Origin: Streptomyces flaveolus
Lineage (GTDB): Bacteria > Actinomycetota > Actinomycetes > Streptomycetales > Streptomycetaceae
Direction: 5' to 3'
DNA length: 64,000 bases
Assembly: GCF_000716535.1 (NCBI RefSeq)
Contig: NZ_JNWV01000002.1
Coordinates: 124,001-188,000, forward strand
Part shown: piece by piece, positions 34,085 to 42,309 of the stretch
How positions within the stretch are numbered: the first letter of the stretch is position 1
How the letters are laid out: every line of letters begins with the position of its first letter
Position numbers and translations under genes: made by a program
The notes under the pieces: generated by a model
What the model was told of the DNA's origin: nothing
What the model saw: only the letters and a program-made list of their open reading frames with translations
Databases searched by the model: none

Positions 34085-34530
34085 TTACTCCCCACCCCCC
34101 GTGCCCGGCTCCGGTGGCCACACCCCCGTGGCCAGCACCCCCGTGGCATAGGCTCGGGCGACCAGTTCCGTGCGGTTCGTCGCGCCCCATCGTGCCGACA
34201 GGCGGCGCAGGTGGTAGGTGACGCCGTCCTTGGTGAGGCCGAGTTCGCGGGCGGCGCGGGCCGTGGTGGCGCCGCCGGCCAGGAGGGCCAGGACCCGTTG
34301 CTCCGTATCCGTGACCCGTACCGGCTCCGGTTCCGGTTCCGGTTCCGGTGCGGGGCGCTCGCCCAGGACCCGCAGCATCACCAGCAGCGCAGGTGTCTCC
34401 TCCACCGTGTCGCTCACCGGGTCCGCCGTCAGCTCCCCGCGCCGTTCGGCCCCGCCGGGCGCCCGCCAGCACACCGACACCTGGTAGCGGGAGCGGTGCC
34501 GCAGCCGCAGCGCCTCGGCGATCCGCCCCG
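34085..34530 (-). pseudogene. 5'-truncated LuxR-type HTH regulator
   Basis: The minus strand encodes the C-terminal part of a LuxR-family regulator: a degenerate N-terminal remnant (RIAEALRLRHRSRYQV), a Glu-Pro-rich linker (PEPEPEPEPV) and the HTH (VTDTEQRVLALLAGGATTA then RELGLTKDGVTYHLRRLSARWG). The frame stays open further upstream, but that part is merely antisense of the reductase fragment, so the original N-terminal sensor domain is gone. A short protein from an internal GTG could still be made, but regulation by its natural signal is lost. Confidence 0.65.
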
Positions 34531-35714
34531 GCGGACCGCTCGACGCCCTCGCCGAGCGGCACGGGCTGGTCCCGATGACGGTCACCGAGGCGTACGACCT
34601 CACCGCGCCCGGTCATCCGCGCACCAAGCGGTTCCTGCGCGTCGCCCTGCCCGAGGGGGTCACCTACCGCACCGCCGACCACCTGACCGTGCTGCCCGCC
34701 AACTCCCCCGAGCTGGTGGACCGTGCCGTCGCCGCGTTCGGCCTCGACGGCGACGCCGTGCTGGACATCCGGCCCACCCGTCCGCGCCCCGACCACCTCG
34801 TCGTCGACCGGCCCTTGACGGTACGGCAACTGCTCACGCATCACGTCGAGTTGCAGGAACGGCCGACCGGCCGCCGGCTGGCCCTCCTCGCCGAGGCCAA
34901 CCCCTGCCCGCCCGAGCGGGCCGCCCTCGCCGCCCTGCCCGGCGACGACCCGCGCACCCTCGTGGAGCTGGCCGAGGACCACCCCGCCCTGCGCGGCGCC
35001 CTGGACTGGCCGCTGCTGCTCGACCTGCTGACCCCGCTGCGTCCCCGCCACTACTCCATCTCCTCCGCACCGTCGGCCGACGCCCGCCACGCCGACCTCA
35101 TGGTGTCCGTGCTCGACGCCCCCGCGCGCTCCGGCAAGGGCCGCTACCGGGGCACCGGTTCCGGTCACCTCGCCTCCCTGCGGCCCGGTGACACCGTGTA
35201 CGCCCGCGTCCAGCCCTGCCGCGAGGCGTTCCGGATCGACCACGCGGCACCGGTCGTGATGGTCGCCGCCGGCACCGGACTCGCCCCGTTCCGGGGTGCC
35301 GTCGCCGACCGTCTGGCCGCCCGCCGTACCGGCGCCCGACTCCCGGCGGGGCTCCTGTACTTCGGCTGCGACGCCCCCGACGCCGACTACCTGCACACCG
35401 AGGAGCTGCGGGCCGCCGAGCGGGCCGGCGCGGTCTCGCTGCGGCCCGCCTTCAGTGCCGCACCGGAGAACGGCGCCGCCTTCGTCCAGCACCGCATCGC
35501 CGCCGAGGCCGACGAGGTGTGGGAGCTGCTGAGCGCCGGCGCCCGGGTGTACGTCTGCGGCGACGGCGCCCGGATGGCTCCCGGCGTCCGCGCGGCCTTC
35601 CGTACGCTGTACCGGGAACGGACCCCCGGCGCCGACGAGGCCGCGGCCGACCGGTGGTTCGACACGCTGGTGGCGGACGGGCGTTACGTGGAGGACGTGT
35701 ACGCGGCGGGCTGA
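34531..35714 (+). pseudogene. C-terminal remnant of a CYP102 (P450-BM3)-type NADPH reductase
   Basis: The plus strand encodes the FAD- and NADPH-binding domains of a BM3-type reductase: RPRHYSISSAPS (FAD), VAAGTGLAPFRGA, YFGCDAPDADYLHTEEL, ARVYVCGDGARMAPGV (NADPH) and a terminal GRYVEDVYAAG. Homology begins with PLDALAERHGLVP at about 34536, upstream of the first ATG (34575), so the P450 and FMN domains have been deleted. From the ATG 379 residues could be made, but without the flavodoxin domain it cannot pass electrons as BM3 does. It looks like the end of a bifunctional gene cut at the junction with the LuxR remnant. Confidence 0.75.
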
Positions 35715-35736
35715 GCCGCCGGGGGAGGGGTGCGGG

Positions 35737-36714
35737 GTGCGGGACACGGAGGAACGGGCCCGGCGGATCCTGGCCACGGCGGGCCTGCCGCCCGCCCGGC
35801 CGGGCGGGGTGCGCCCGCTCGGCGGCGGCACCTACAACACCGTCGAGGAACTGCGGCTCACCGACGGCCGCCGCTTTGTGCTGAAGGTCGCGCCGGACGG
35901 GCCGGGCCTGCGCTACGAGTCCCGGCTGCCGCGCTCGGAGGAGGAGTTCTGCCGCGCCGCCGCCGAGGCCGGCGTCCCCGCGCCCCGCACCGTGCACACC
36001 GACGGCGGCCCCGCCGCACGGCACACCCTGCAGACCCACTGCCCCGGCACCCCCTGGGACGACTCCCTCACCGCCGCCGAACAGGCCGCCCTGCGCCGGG
36101 AGCTGGGCGGCCACGTGGCCCGGCTGCACCGGGTGACCGGCCCCGGCTTCGGGTACCCGTCCGGCGCCCTCGGCCCGCTCGCCCCGAACTGGCGGACGGC
36201 GTTCACCACGATGACCGACGCCGTGCTGGCCGACGCCCGCGACTACGCGGCCGACCTGCCGTGCCCCGTGGACGAGGTGGCCCGAACCCTCCGGTCCGAC
36301 CACGACGCGCTGGACGAGGTCACCGTCCCGCGCGCCGTCGACTTCGATCTGTGGCCGGGCAACATCCTGGTCCACCGCACGCCCGCCGGGCCCCGCGTCG
36401 GCGGGCTCATCGACGGCGAGCGCATGTTCTGGGGCGACCCGGTCGCCGACCTCGTCTCCCTCGCCCTGCTGGACGACATCGAGAAGGACCAGGACTTCCT
36501 CGCCGGCTACCGGGACGCCGGCGGCCGGATCTCCTTCGACCGCTCGGAGCGGCTGCGGCTCGCGCTCTACCGCGCCTGTCTCTACCTGATCATGCTGGTC
36601 GAGACGGTGCCCCGGGCGGTCGACGCGGAGCGGCGGCGCCGGACCCGGGAGACCGTCGCGCCGGAACTTGTCGCGGCGCTGGACGAGATCAAACGTCTCC
36701 GCCTTAGCTCATAG
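35737..36714 (+). CDS. Aminoglycoside phosphotransferase-like kinase
   Basis: A 325-residue APH/fructosamine-kinase-fold protein. The N-lobe has LGGGTYNTVEELRLTDGR and RFVLKVAPD with the ATP-anchoring lysine; the catalytic loop reads AVDFDLWPGNILV and the metal site is GLIDGERMFWGDP. The usual HGD of the loop is DFD here, but the catalytic Asp and Asn are kept. Substrate is unknown; such proteins often phosphorylate small sugars or antibiotics. GTG at 35737 follows GGGGGAGG. Confidence 0.82.
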   Translation: MRDTEERARRILATAGLPPARPGGVRPLGGGTYNTVEELRLTDGRRFVLKVAPDGPGLRYESRLPRSEEEFCRAAAEAGVPAPRTVHTDGGPAARHTLQTHCPGTPWDDSLTAAEQAALRRELGGHVARLHRVTGPGFGYPSGALGPLAPNWRTAFTTMTDAVLADARDYAADLPCPVDEVARTLRSDHDALDEVTVPRAVDFDLWPGNILVHRTPAGPRVGGLIDGERMFWGDPVADLVSLALLDDIEKDQDFLAGYRDAGGRISFDRSERLRLALYRACLYLIMLVETVPRAVDAERRRRTRETVAPELVAALDEIKRLRLSS

Positions 36715-36800
36715 CGTGAACTAAGGGTTGGGGGAATGTCGCGCCCCGGCTGTCCGAAGGGGTATGTTGCAGGTCGGGCAGGGTTCGTGAAGGGAGCCAC

Positions 36801-38090
36801 ATGGCGGCGCGCAACGGGCGCACGGTACGCGACCTGAGACGAGGCAACCGTACGGCGGTGCTCCAGCGGCTGTACTTCGACGGCCCGCTCAGCCGGTTCG
36901 AGCTGGGCCCGGCCACCGGTCTGAGCTCCGGCTCGGTCAGCAACGTGGTCGCGGACCTGATCGCCGACGGACTGGTCGAGGAGGCCGGCAGCGTCGACTC
37001 CGACGGCGGCCGGCCGCGCACGCTGCTGCGTGTCGCCCCGCACAGCGGCCAGATGATCGGCGTGGACGTCGGCGAGACCCGCGTCCGGGTCGAGCTGTTC
37101 GACCTGGCCCTCACGGAACTGGCCCGTGCCGAACGCCCGTTGACCCCGCAGGGCTACGACGTCGACGTCATCGCCGGCCATATCCGCGACGGCGTCGCCG
37201 AGGTCCTCACCGCCGAACAGGCCGTCCCCGACCGGCTCCTCGGCGTCGGCGTCGGCGTCCCGGGCATCGTGGAGCACACCCCGGACCGGGGTGCCGTCGT
37301 GCACGGGCAGACCATCGGCTGGGACGCGGTCCCGCTGGAGCAACTGCTCCGCTCGGCCTCCCAGCTTCCCGACGGAGTGCCGTACCTCATCGACAACGGC
37401 GCCAAGACGCTCGGCCAGGCCGAGATGTGGTTCGGCGCCGGGCGCGGTGCCCGCAACGCCGTCGTCGTGCTCTTCGGCTCCGGCGTCGGCGCCTGCCTGG
37501 TCACCCCGGAGGTGGAGTACGGGCGGGCCGTGGAGTGGGGCCATCTGACGGTACGGGTGCGCGGGCGCCGCTGCCGCTGCGGAGCTCCCGGCTGCCTGGA
37601 GGCCTACGCGGGCGCCGAGTCGCTGCTCGCCCGCTGGCGCGAGGAGGGCGGCCGGCCGCCCGAGGACACCGACGAGGAGACCGCGCTCACCGCGATGCTC
37701 GCCGCCGCGTACCCCTCCGAGGGCGGTACGGCCGACCCGGTCGCGCTGGCCGTCCTGGAGGAGACCGCCGAGTACCTGGGCGCCGGTCTGTCCGACCTGA
37801 TCAACCTCTTCCAGCCGGAGCGGATCCTCATCGGCGGCTGGGCCGGGCTCCAGCTCGGCACGCGGTTCCTGCCCGCCGTACGCCGGCACGCGGCCACGTA
37901 CGCCCTGCGGCACCCGGCCGACAAGGTGACCATCGACCTCGGCCGGCTCGGCCCGGACGCGGTCACCGTCGGCGCCGCGATCCTGCCGCTCGCCGACTTC
38001 TTCGCCAGCGGCGGGCGCCGCCCCGAACCGGCGACCGAGGACCGACTGCCCGCCTGGCGCGCCGCACTCCAGGAACGCGCCCCGCACTGA
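36801..38090 (+). CDS. ROK-family transcriptional regulator
   Basis: A 429-residue ROK regulator: an N-terminal winged HTH (~10-70, LSRFELGPATGLSSGSVSNVV), then a sugar-kinase-like fold with IGVDVGETRVRVELFD and the zinc-binding CRCGAPGCLEAYAG. It is a DNA-binding member (XylR/NagC type) rather than a kinase, probably responding to a sugar. GAAGGGAGCC precedes the ATG. No sugar-utilisation genes are adjacent, so the targets are elsewhere. A ~620-bp repeat-rich gap follows. Confidence 0.9.
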   Translation: MAARNGRTVRDLRRGNRTAVLQRLYFDGPLSRFELGPATGLSSGSVSNVVADLIADGLVEEAGSVDSDGGRPRTLLRVAPHSGQMIGVDVGETRVRVELFDLALTELARAERPLTPQGYDVDVIAGHIRDGVAEVLTAEQAVPDRLLGVGVGVPGIVEHTPDRGAVVHGQTIGWDAVPLEQLLRSASQLPDGVPYLIDNGAKTLGQAEMWFGAGRGARNAVVVLFGSGVGACLVTPEVEYGRAVEWGHLTVRVRGRRCRCGAPGCLEAYAGAESLLARWREEGGRPPEDTDEETALTAMLAAAYPSEGGTADPVALAVLEETAEYLGAGLSDLINLFQPERILIGGWAGLQLGTRFLPAVRRHAATYALRHPADKVTIDLGRLGPDAVTVGAAILPLADFFASGGRRPEPATEDRLPAWRAALQERAPH

Positions 38091-38240
38091 GCCGCACGCC
38101 CGCTGGGCGAGGTCCTACTCCCCGGGCCGACACCGAGGGGCCGGGCTCAGCAGGAGGTTCGCCGGCCGAGGCTGCCGCGTCCTGGACTCAGGACCGTGCC
38201 CCGAAACCGGGCCGCCGTGTCTCGAGCAGAGTCCGACGTC

Positions 38241-38450
38241 CGCCGATGCCCAGGCCGCAGTGGCCGGGCTGAGGCTGCCGCGCCCTGGACCTGGGCCGCC
38301 GTGCTCCGGGGCAGAGGCCGACGTCCGGCGGGTCCAGCCGAGGCGGCCTGGGATCACGCCGACGTCCGTCAGGCCAAGCCGAGATCCGCCAGGCCAGGCC
38401 GACGTCCGCCACCTCATGCCGACGGCCCTGGGGCTCAGGCCGACGGTTCG
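38241..38450. repeat. Long direct repeat, copy 1
   Basis: A 210-bp stretch in a gene-free gap (38091-38710) that recurs at 38539-38726 with a ~22-bp gap and scattered mismatches. Shared marks include CGCCGATG, CAGGCCGCAGTGGCCGGGCT, GGGTCCAGCCGAGGCGGCCT and the end GGGGCTCAGGCCGACGGTTCG. The interior holds many GCCGACGTCCG-like subrepeats. No gene is supported. Confidence 0.8.
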
Positions 38451-38538
38451 CTGGCTGAGGCCGAGGTTCCCCGGCCGGGGCCACCGTGCCCTGAAACCGG
38501 GCCGCCAGGCTGCCGTCCTTGGGGAGAGGCTGATTTCC

Positions 38539-38726
38539 CGCCGATGTCCAGGCCGCAGTGGCCGGGCTGAGGCTGCCGCGCTGGACCTGGGCCGCCGTGC
38601 TCCGGGGCAGAGGCCGACGTCCGGCGGGTCCAGCCGAGGCGGCCTGGGATCACGTAGACGCCCGTTAGGCCAAGCCGAGATCCGTCAGGCCAGGCCGACG
38701 GCGCTGGGGCTCAGGCCGACGGTTCG
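38539..38726. repeat. Long direct repeat, copy 2, reaching into the small acidic gene
   Basis: The second copy of the 38241-38450 repeat. Its right end (TCAGGCCGACGGTTCG, 38711-38726) is also the stop codon and last codons of the acidic protein gene on the minus strand, suggesting that the intergenic array arose by duplication of sequence including that gene's 3' end. Confidence 0.8.
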
Positions 38727-38956
38727 TCCGGGCTCGGGTGTTCCGGGTGTACCGTGCCCGGCCGGGGTGCGCCCCGGGGGCCGGTGCCGGCCTCGTCCGT
38801 GTCCGGTACGACGTCCTCGTCCGGTTCGTCGTCGACCGCGTGTTCCGGGGTCACGTCCCACGGGTCCTCGCCGAGCCCGGCCTGCTGGTCGGGCAGGTCC
38901 CGGGGCACCGGCCGCTCCTCGGCTCCGGACCCGGAACCGGGCTCCCGCACCGTCAT
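38711..38956 (-). CDS. Small acidic hypothetical protein
   Basis: An 81-residue, strongly acidic, probably disordered protein (DEPDEDVVPDTDEAGTG), rich in Pro, Gly, Asp and Glu. No family is recognised. It starts 51 bp after the stop of the NAD-epimerase gene on the same strand and could be in its operon. The last residues (DEPSA) are encoded by a sequence repeated in the neighbouring intergenic region. Confidence 0.6.
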   Translation of the reverse strand: MTVREPGSGSGAEERPVPRDLPDQQAGLGEDPWDVTPEHAVDDEPDEDVVPDTDEAGTGPRGAPRPGTVHPEHPSPDEPSA

Positions 38957-39007
38957 GATCTTCTCCGCTCCTCGTCGGCTCGATGCTCCGGCGACTCGTT
39001 GGGGGGC

Positions 39008-40039
39008 TCAGCCGACCTTCCGTCCCCGCATCGGCTCGGTCTCCATGCCGCCGCCCTTCCGCAGGCCGTCCAGGAACTCCTGGATCACCTCGGTCGCCGT
39101 GTGCCGGGGCTCCCAGCCCAGTTCGGCGCGGGCCCGCGCGCAGTCCATCAGCGGCAGCCGCAGCACGGCGTCGAAGAGGTGCGGGGAGGCGGGGAGCAGG
39201 TGCAGCCCCCAGGCGGCGGCGATGGCCGAGCGGGCCGCCGTACGCGGCAGCCGTACCGGCCGGGAGCCGAGCAGCTCGGCGAGCACACCCGCGTCCAGCG
39301 CGGGATCGGCGGCCAGGTTGAAGGCGCCCCGGGCGCTGTCCGAGCGCACCGCGAGCCGGTAGGCCTCGGCGGCGTCGTCCGTGTGCAGCGCCTGTACCCG
39401 CAGGCCGGGGACGTCCGGCAGGAACGGCAGCAGGTCCGGCCGGGCCAGCGGACCGGGCAGGAACCGCCCGCCGAAGATCCGCCGCTGCTCGCTCGCCGAC
39501 TCCCACTTGAACAGGAACGCCGGGCGCATCCGGACCACCCGCACCCCGGGGTGGTCGCGCTCGAACACGTCCAGCGTGCGCTCCAGATAGGCCTTCTCCC
39601 GGCAGTACGCGGCGTCCGGCCAGCCGTGTGTGGGCCAGGACTCGTCCACCGGACGGTCCTTCGGACCCGGCGAGTACGCCCCGACGGAGGAGGCGTGCAC
39701 CAGTACCGGCACCCGGGCCGCGGCGACCGCCTCGAACACCCGGATGCCGCCGAGCACATTGGTCCGCCAGGTGGTGGCCGGATCATGCGTCGGCTGGAAG
39801 GCCCAGGCCAGATGGATCACGGCGTCGGCACCCTCGAACCGCTCGGCGAGGTTCGCCTGGTCCCCGGCCAGGTCCACGGCGGACCACTCGGTCTTCGGCG
39901 GCGACCACTCGGGCGTCCGCCGCGCCAGCCCGCGCACGGACTTGATGTCCGGGTCCTCGGAGAGCAGGCGCACCACACTCGTCCCGACGTTGCCGGTGGC
40001 CCCTGTCACGACGACCCTGCTGCCCGCTGAGCTGCTCAC
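39008..40039 (-). CDS. NAD-dependent epimerase/dehydratase family protein
   Basis: A 343-residue extended-SDR protein with the Rossmann loop VVVTGATGNVGTS, the VIHLAWAF strand, Ser in HASSVGAYS and YCREK (catalytic Tyr-Lys), and a C-terminal substrate domain. GTG at 40039 is chosen because AGGAG lies 7 nt upstream and conservation starts at this point. Substrate may be a nucleotide sugar or another carbonyl compound; the sequence does not decide. It is followed by the acidic protein gene. Confidence 0.87.
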   Translation of the reverse strand: MSSSAGSRVVVTGATGNVGTSVVRLLSEDPDIKSVRGLARRTPEWSPPKTEWSAVDLAGDQANLAERFEGADAVIHLAWAFQPTHDPATTWRTNVLGGIRVFEAVAAARVPVLVHASSVGAYSPGPKDRPVDESWPTHGWPDAAYCREKAYLERTLDVFERDHPGVRVVRMRPAFLFKWESASEQRRIFGGRFLPGPLARPDLLPFLPDVPGLRVQALHTDDAAEAYRLAVRSDSARGAFNLAADPALDAGVLAELLGSRPVRLPRTAARSAIAAAWGLHLLPASPHLFDAVLRLPLMDCARARAELGWEPRHTATEVIQEFLDGLRKGGGMETEPMRGRKVG

Positions 40040-40362
40040 CTTCGGCTCCTCTCGTCGGGTACGGCGGAGGCCTGCGACGAGCGGCCGGGTACCCGGGCGC
40101 CGCGTCCGCACACGCGGCTCGGGACGGCATGAGGAAGCCCCGGCCGTGACGGGGGAATCACGACCGGGGCGGTCGGTGGTGGGGGCGGATGGCGGTCGCC
40201 TCTCGGCGAGACGCTCCACAGGGCTTCAGCCGAACGATCGTCCCTGTGGGCAAAAGGTGAGGCCCGGGGACACTGTCCCATCCGCACCCACGGCTCGTTC
40301 AACGGGCAACCACACCCAGGTGTTCCAGCCCCCCAGGTGACGTGCGTCACCACCGGAACCGC
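40040..40362. promoter_or_regulatory. 323-bp gap with hairpins, presumed epimerase promoter
   Basis: No gene is supported here. Besides the terminator-like stem at 40137-40170 it contains an 8-bp inverted repeat CCACAGGG/CCCTGTGG (40216-40249), the perfect palindrome GGGACACTGTCCC (40267-40279) and the hairpin GGTGACGTGCGTCACC (40336-40351). The minus-strand promoter of the epimerase gene should be here, but I cannot assign its boxes. Confidence 0.4.
40137..40170. terminator. Strong hairpin between HAD and epimerase genes
   Basis: GCCCCGGCCGTGA (40137-40149) pairs with TCACGACCGGGGC (40158-40170) with one mismatch, around an 8-nt loop. The stem is of the type used as rho-independent terminators in Streptomyces and would separate the HAD transcription unit from the epimerase gene, both on the minus strand. 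Confidence 0.6.
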
Positions 40363-41019
40363 TCAGGCCAGCGGGCTGTCGGCCAGCCGCGCCAGCAGAT
40401 CCGCGGGGTCCGCGTACACCGCCTCCGCCCCCGCCTCCTCCAGGTCGGCCCGGGGGATCCCGCCGCACAGCACGCCCACACAGCGCACCCCGGCCTTGCT
40501 GCCCGCCCGCATGTCCCACACCGTGTCCCCGACGAACACCGCCCGCGAGGCCGGCACCCCGGCCAGCTCCAGCGCGTGCTCCACGGGCTCCGGGGCGGGC
40601 TTGCCCTCCCGCACGTCGTCCGCGCTCGCCGTGGCCGCGATGGCGTCGTCCGCGTCGATCGCCCGGCGCAGCGCACCCAGCTCGGCACCGCTCGCCGAGG
40701 TGGCGAGGACCACGGTCCAGCCGTCCCCGTGCAGCCGCCGCAGCAGCTCGCCGGCCCCGGGCAGGGCAGGGAGCCGGTCGAAGTACTGGCCGTACAGCGC
40801 CGTGTGGGCGGCGCTCAGTTCGGCGTCCTGGTCCGGGTCCCGGTCGTCGCCGAGCAGATGGGCGACGAGGTCCGCGGAGCCGAGTCCGACGGCCCGGTGC
40901 ACGGCGTGCATGGGCACCTCGTGGCCCGCCTGCCGGAACGCCTCCCACCAGGTCACGACGTGCAGGTGATTGGTGTCGACGAGGGTCCCGTCGACGTCGA
41001 ACACGGCGGCACGGTCCAT
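40363..41019 (-). CDS. HAD-superfamily phosphatase
   Basis: A 218-residue HAD hydrolase: motif I FDVDGTLVDT (nucleophile Asp8), cap helices, motif II LATSASG, motif III lysine in REGKPAPEP and motif IV VFVGDTVWDM. This is the phosphoglycolate-phosphatase/beta-phosphoglucomutase-like subgroup; the substrate is a small phosphorylated metabolite. It ends about 190 bp before a strong hairpin on its downstream side. The PolX/PHP gene lies 48 bp upstream on the same strand. Confidence 0.88.
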   Translation of the reverse strand: MDRAAVFDVDGTLVDTNHLHVVTWWEAFRQAGHEVPMHAVHRAVGLGSADLVAHLLGDDRDPDQDAELSAAHTALYGQYFDRLPALPGAGELLRRLHGDGWTVVLATSASGAELGALRRAIDADDAIAATASADDVREGKPAPEPVEHALELAGVPASRAVFVGDTVWDMRAGSKAGVRCVGVLCGGIPRADLEEAGAEAVYADPADLLARLADSPLA

Positions 41020-41067
41020 TCCAGGTCCTCTCTGTCAGCCCCGGGTTCTTCCCTCGGCCCCGGGTCC

Positions 41068-42141
41068 TCACTGTCGGCTCCCGGAGCGGGTACCACGCCC
41101 GGAACCCGCCACGCGTGCCGGCAGCCGTCCCTCCCGCGTCCAGCCGAGCAGCTCGTCGGCCGACCAGGTGGTCACCACGCGCTCGGGCGGCACCCCGCAC
41201 TCCTCGGCCCGGGCGCAGCCGAGGATCTGCCAGTCGAGCTGGCCGGGCGCGTGGGCGTCGGTGTCGACCGAGAACAGCACCCCGGCCTCGACCGCCCGGC
41301 GCAGCAGCCGCCGGGGCGGGTCGAGCCGTTCCGGACGGCTGTTGATCTCCACGGCGGTCCCCGACTCGGCGCACGCGGCGAACACCTCGTCCGCGTCGAA
41401 CTGCGACTCCGGCCGCCCTCGGCCCGTCACCAGGCGCCCGGTGCAGTGCCCGAGGACGTCGGCATGCGGATCGCGGACGGCGGTGACCATCCGCCGGGTC
41501 ATGGGCCGGGCGTCCATCCGCAGCTTGGAGTGGACCGACACCACGACCACGTCGAGCTGCTCCAGCAACTCCGGTTCCTGGTCCAGCGAGCCGTCCTCCA
41601 GGATGTCGCACTCGATGCCGGTGAGCAGCCGGAACGGCGCCCAGCGCGCGTTCAGCTCCGCGACCACCGCCAGTTGCTCGCGCAGCCGCGCGGGCGACAG
41701 CCCACGGGCCACGGTCAGCCGTGGCGAGTGGTCGGTGAGCGCGGTCCATTCGTGCCCCAGCTCGGCCGCCGCCCGTCCCATCTCCTCGATCGGGCTGCCT
41801 CCGTCGGACCAGTCCGAGTGCGTGTGACAGTCCCCGCGGATCAGTGCCCGCAGCCCGGCCCCGGCCCCTTCGGCGTCGACCGACGCCCCGGCCTCCTCCT
41901 CCAGTTTCCGCAGGTAGCCGGGCACCTCACCGCCCAGCGCCTCCCGCACCGCCTGCGCGGTCTTCGGCCCGACCCCCTTCAGGGACTCCAGCGTCCCCGC
42001 GGCGGCCCGCTCGGCCACCTCGCCCTCGGGCAGCGCGGCCAGCGTCCGGGCGGCGGTACGGAAGGCCCGTACCCGGTAGGTGGGCGCTAGCGCCCGCTCC
42101 AGAAGGAACGCGATCCGGTCGAGGGCGGCGACGGGGTCCAT
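41068..42141 (-). CDS. PHP-domain protein with PolX-like helix-hairpin-helix
   Basis: A 357-residue protein with an N-terminal ~100-residue PolX-like helical part (LESLKGVGPKTAQAVREAL is a helix-hairpin-helix) and a C-terminal PHP phosphoesterase domain (DCHTHSDWSDGG, LTDHSPRL, DVVVVSVHSKL, SVDTDAHAP). No nucleotidyltransferase palm domain is present between them, so it is not a full DNA polymerase X; it may be a nuclease or phosphoesterase in DNA repair. ATG at 42141 begins the conserved protein (MDPVAALDRI). Confidence 0.85.
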   Translation of the reverse strand: MDPVAALDRIAFLLERALAPTYRVRAFRTAARTLAALPEGEVAERAAAGTLESLKGVGPKTAQAVREALGGEVPGYLRKLEEEAGASVDAEGAGAGLRALIRGDCHTHSDWSDGGSPIEEMGRAAAELGHEWTALTDHSPRLTVARGLSPARLREQLAVVAELNARWAPFRLLTGIECDILEDGSLDQEPELLEQLDVVVVSVHSKLRMDARPMTRRMVTAVRDPHADVLGHCTGRLVTGRGRPESQFDADEVFAACAESGTAVEINSRPERLDPPRRLLRRAVEAGVLFSVDTDAHAPGQLDWQILGCARAEECGVPPERVVTTWSADELLGWTREGRLPARVAGSGRGTRSGSRQ

Positions 42142-42171
42142 GAGAACCAAGGGTGCCGCAGACGCCCCAGA

Positions 42172-42214
42172 GGGGCGCGGGGAACCGCGCGACCAGCCGC
42201 ACCGCCCGCGCCCC
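42172..42214. repeat. GGGGCGCGGG stem-loop, dispersed intergenic repeat copy B
   Basis: GGGGCGCGGG (42172-42181) pairs perfectly with CCCGCGCCCC (42205-42214) around GAACCGCGCGACCAGCC. It is the second copy of the element at 11535-11579, here between two divergently transcribed genes, so it is not a terminator for either. Confidence 0.65.
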
Positions 42215-42309
42215 GGACCTTCCGTGCCCGCCATGGCGGGTCCGTTTGCCCCCACCACCCCCGGGTACTGCGTGACCCGTCCACGTGACCCACCGTGAGG
42301 AGGTTCGTC

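Noticed and set aside
33837..35831. Long minus-strand reading frame of 664 codons
   Set aside because: It runs through the minisatellite and antisense to the reductase fragment; composition is low-complexity Arg/Gly/Pro with no domain.
38091..38710. Open frames across the repeated gap
   Set aside because: They result from GC-rich repeats and show no conserved domain or plausible ribosome site.
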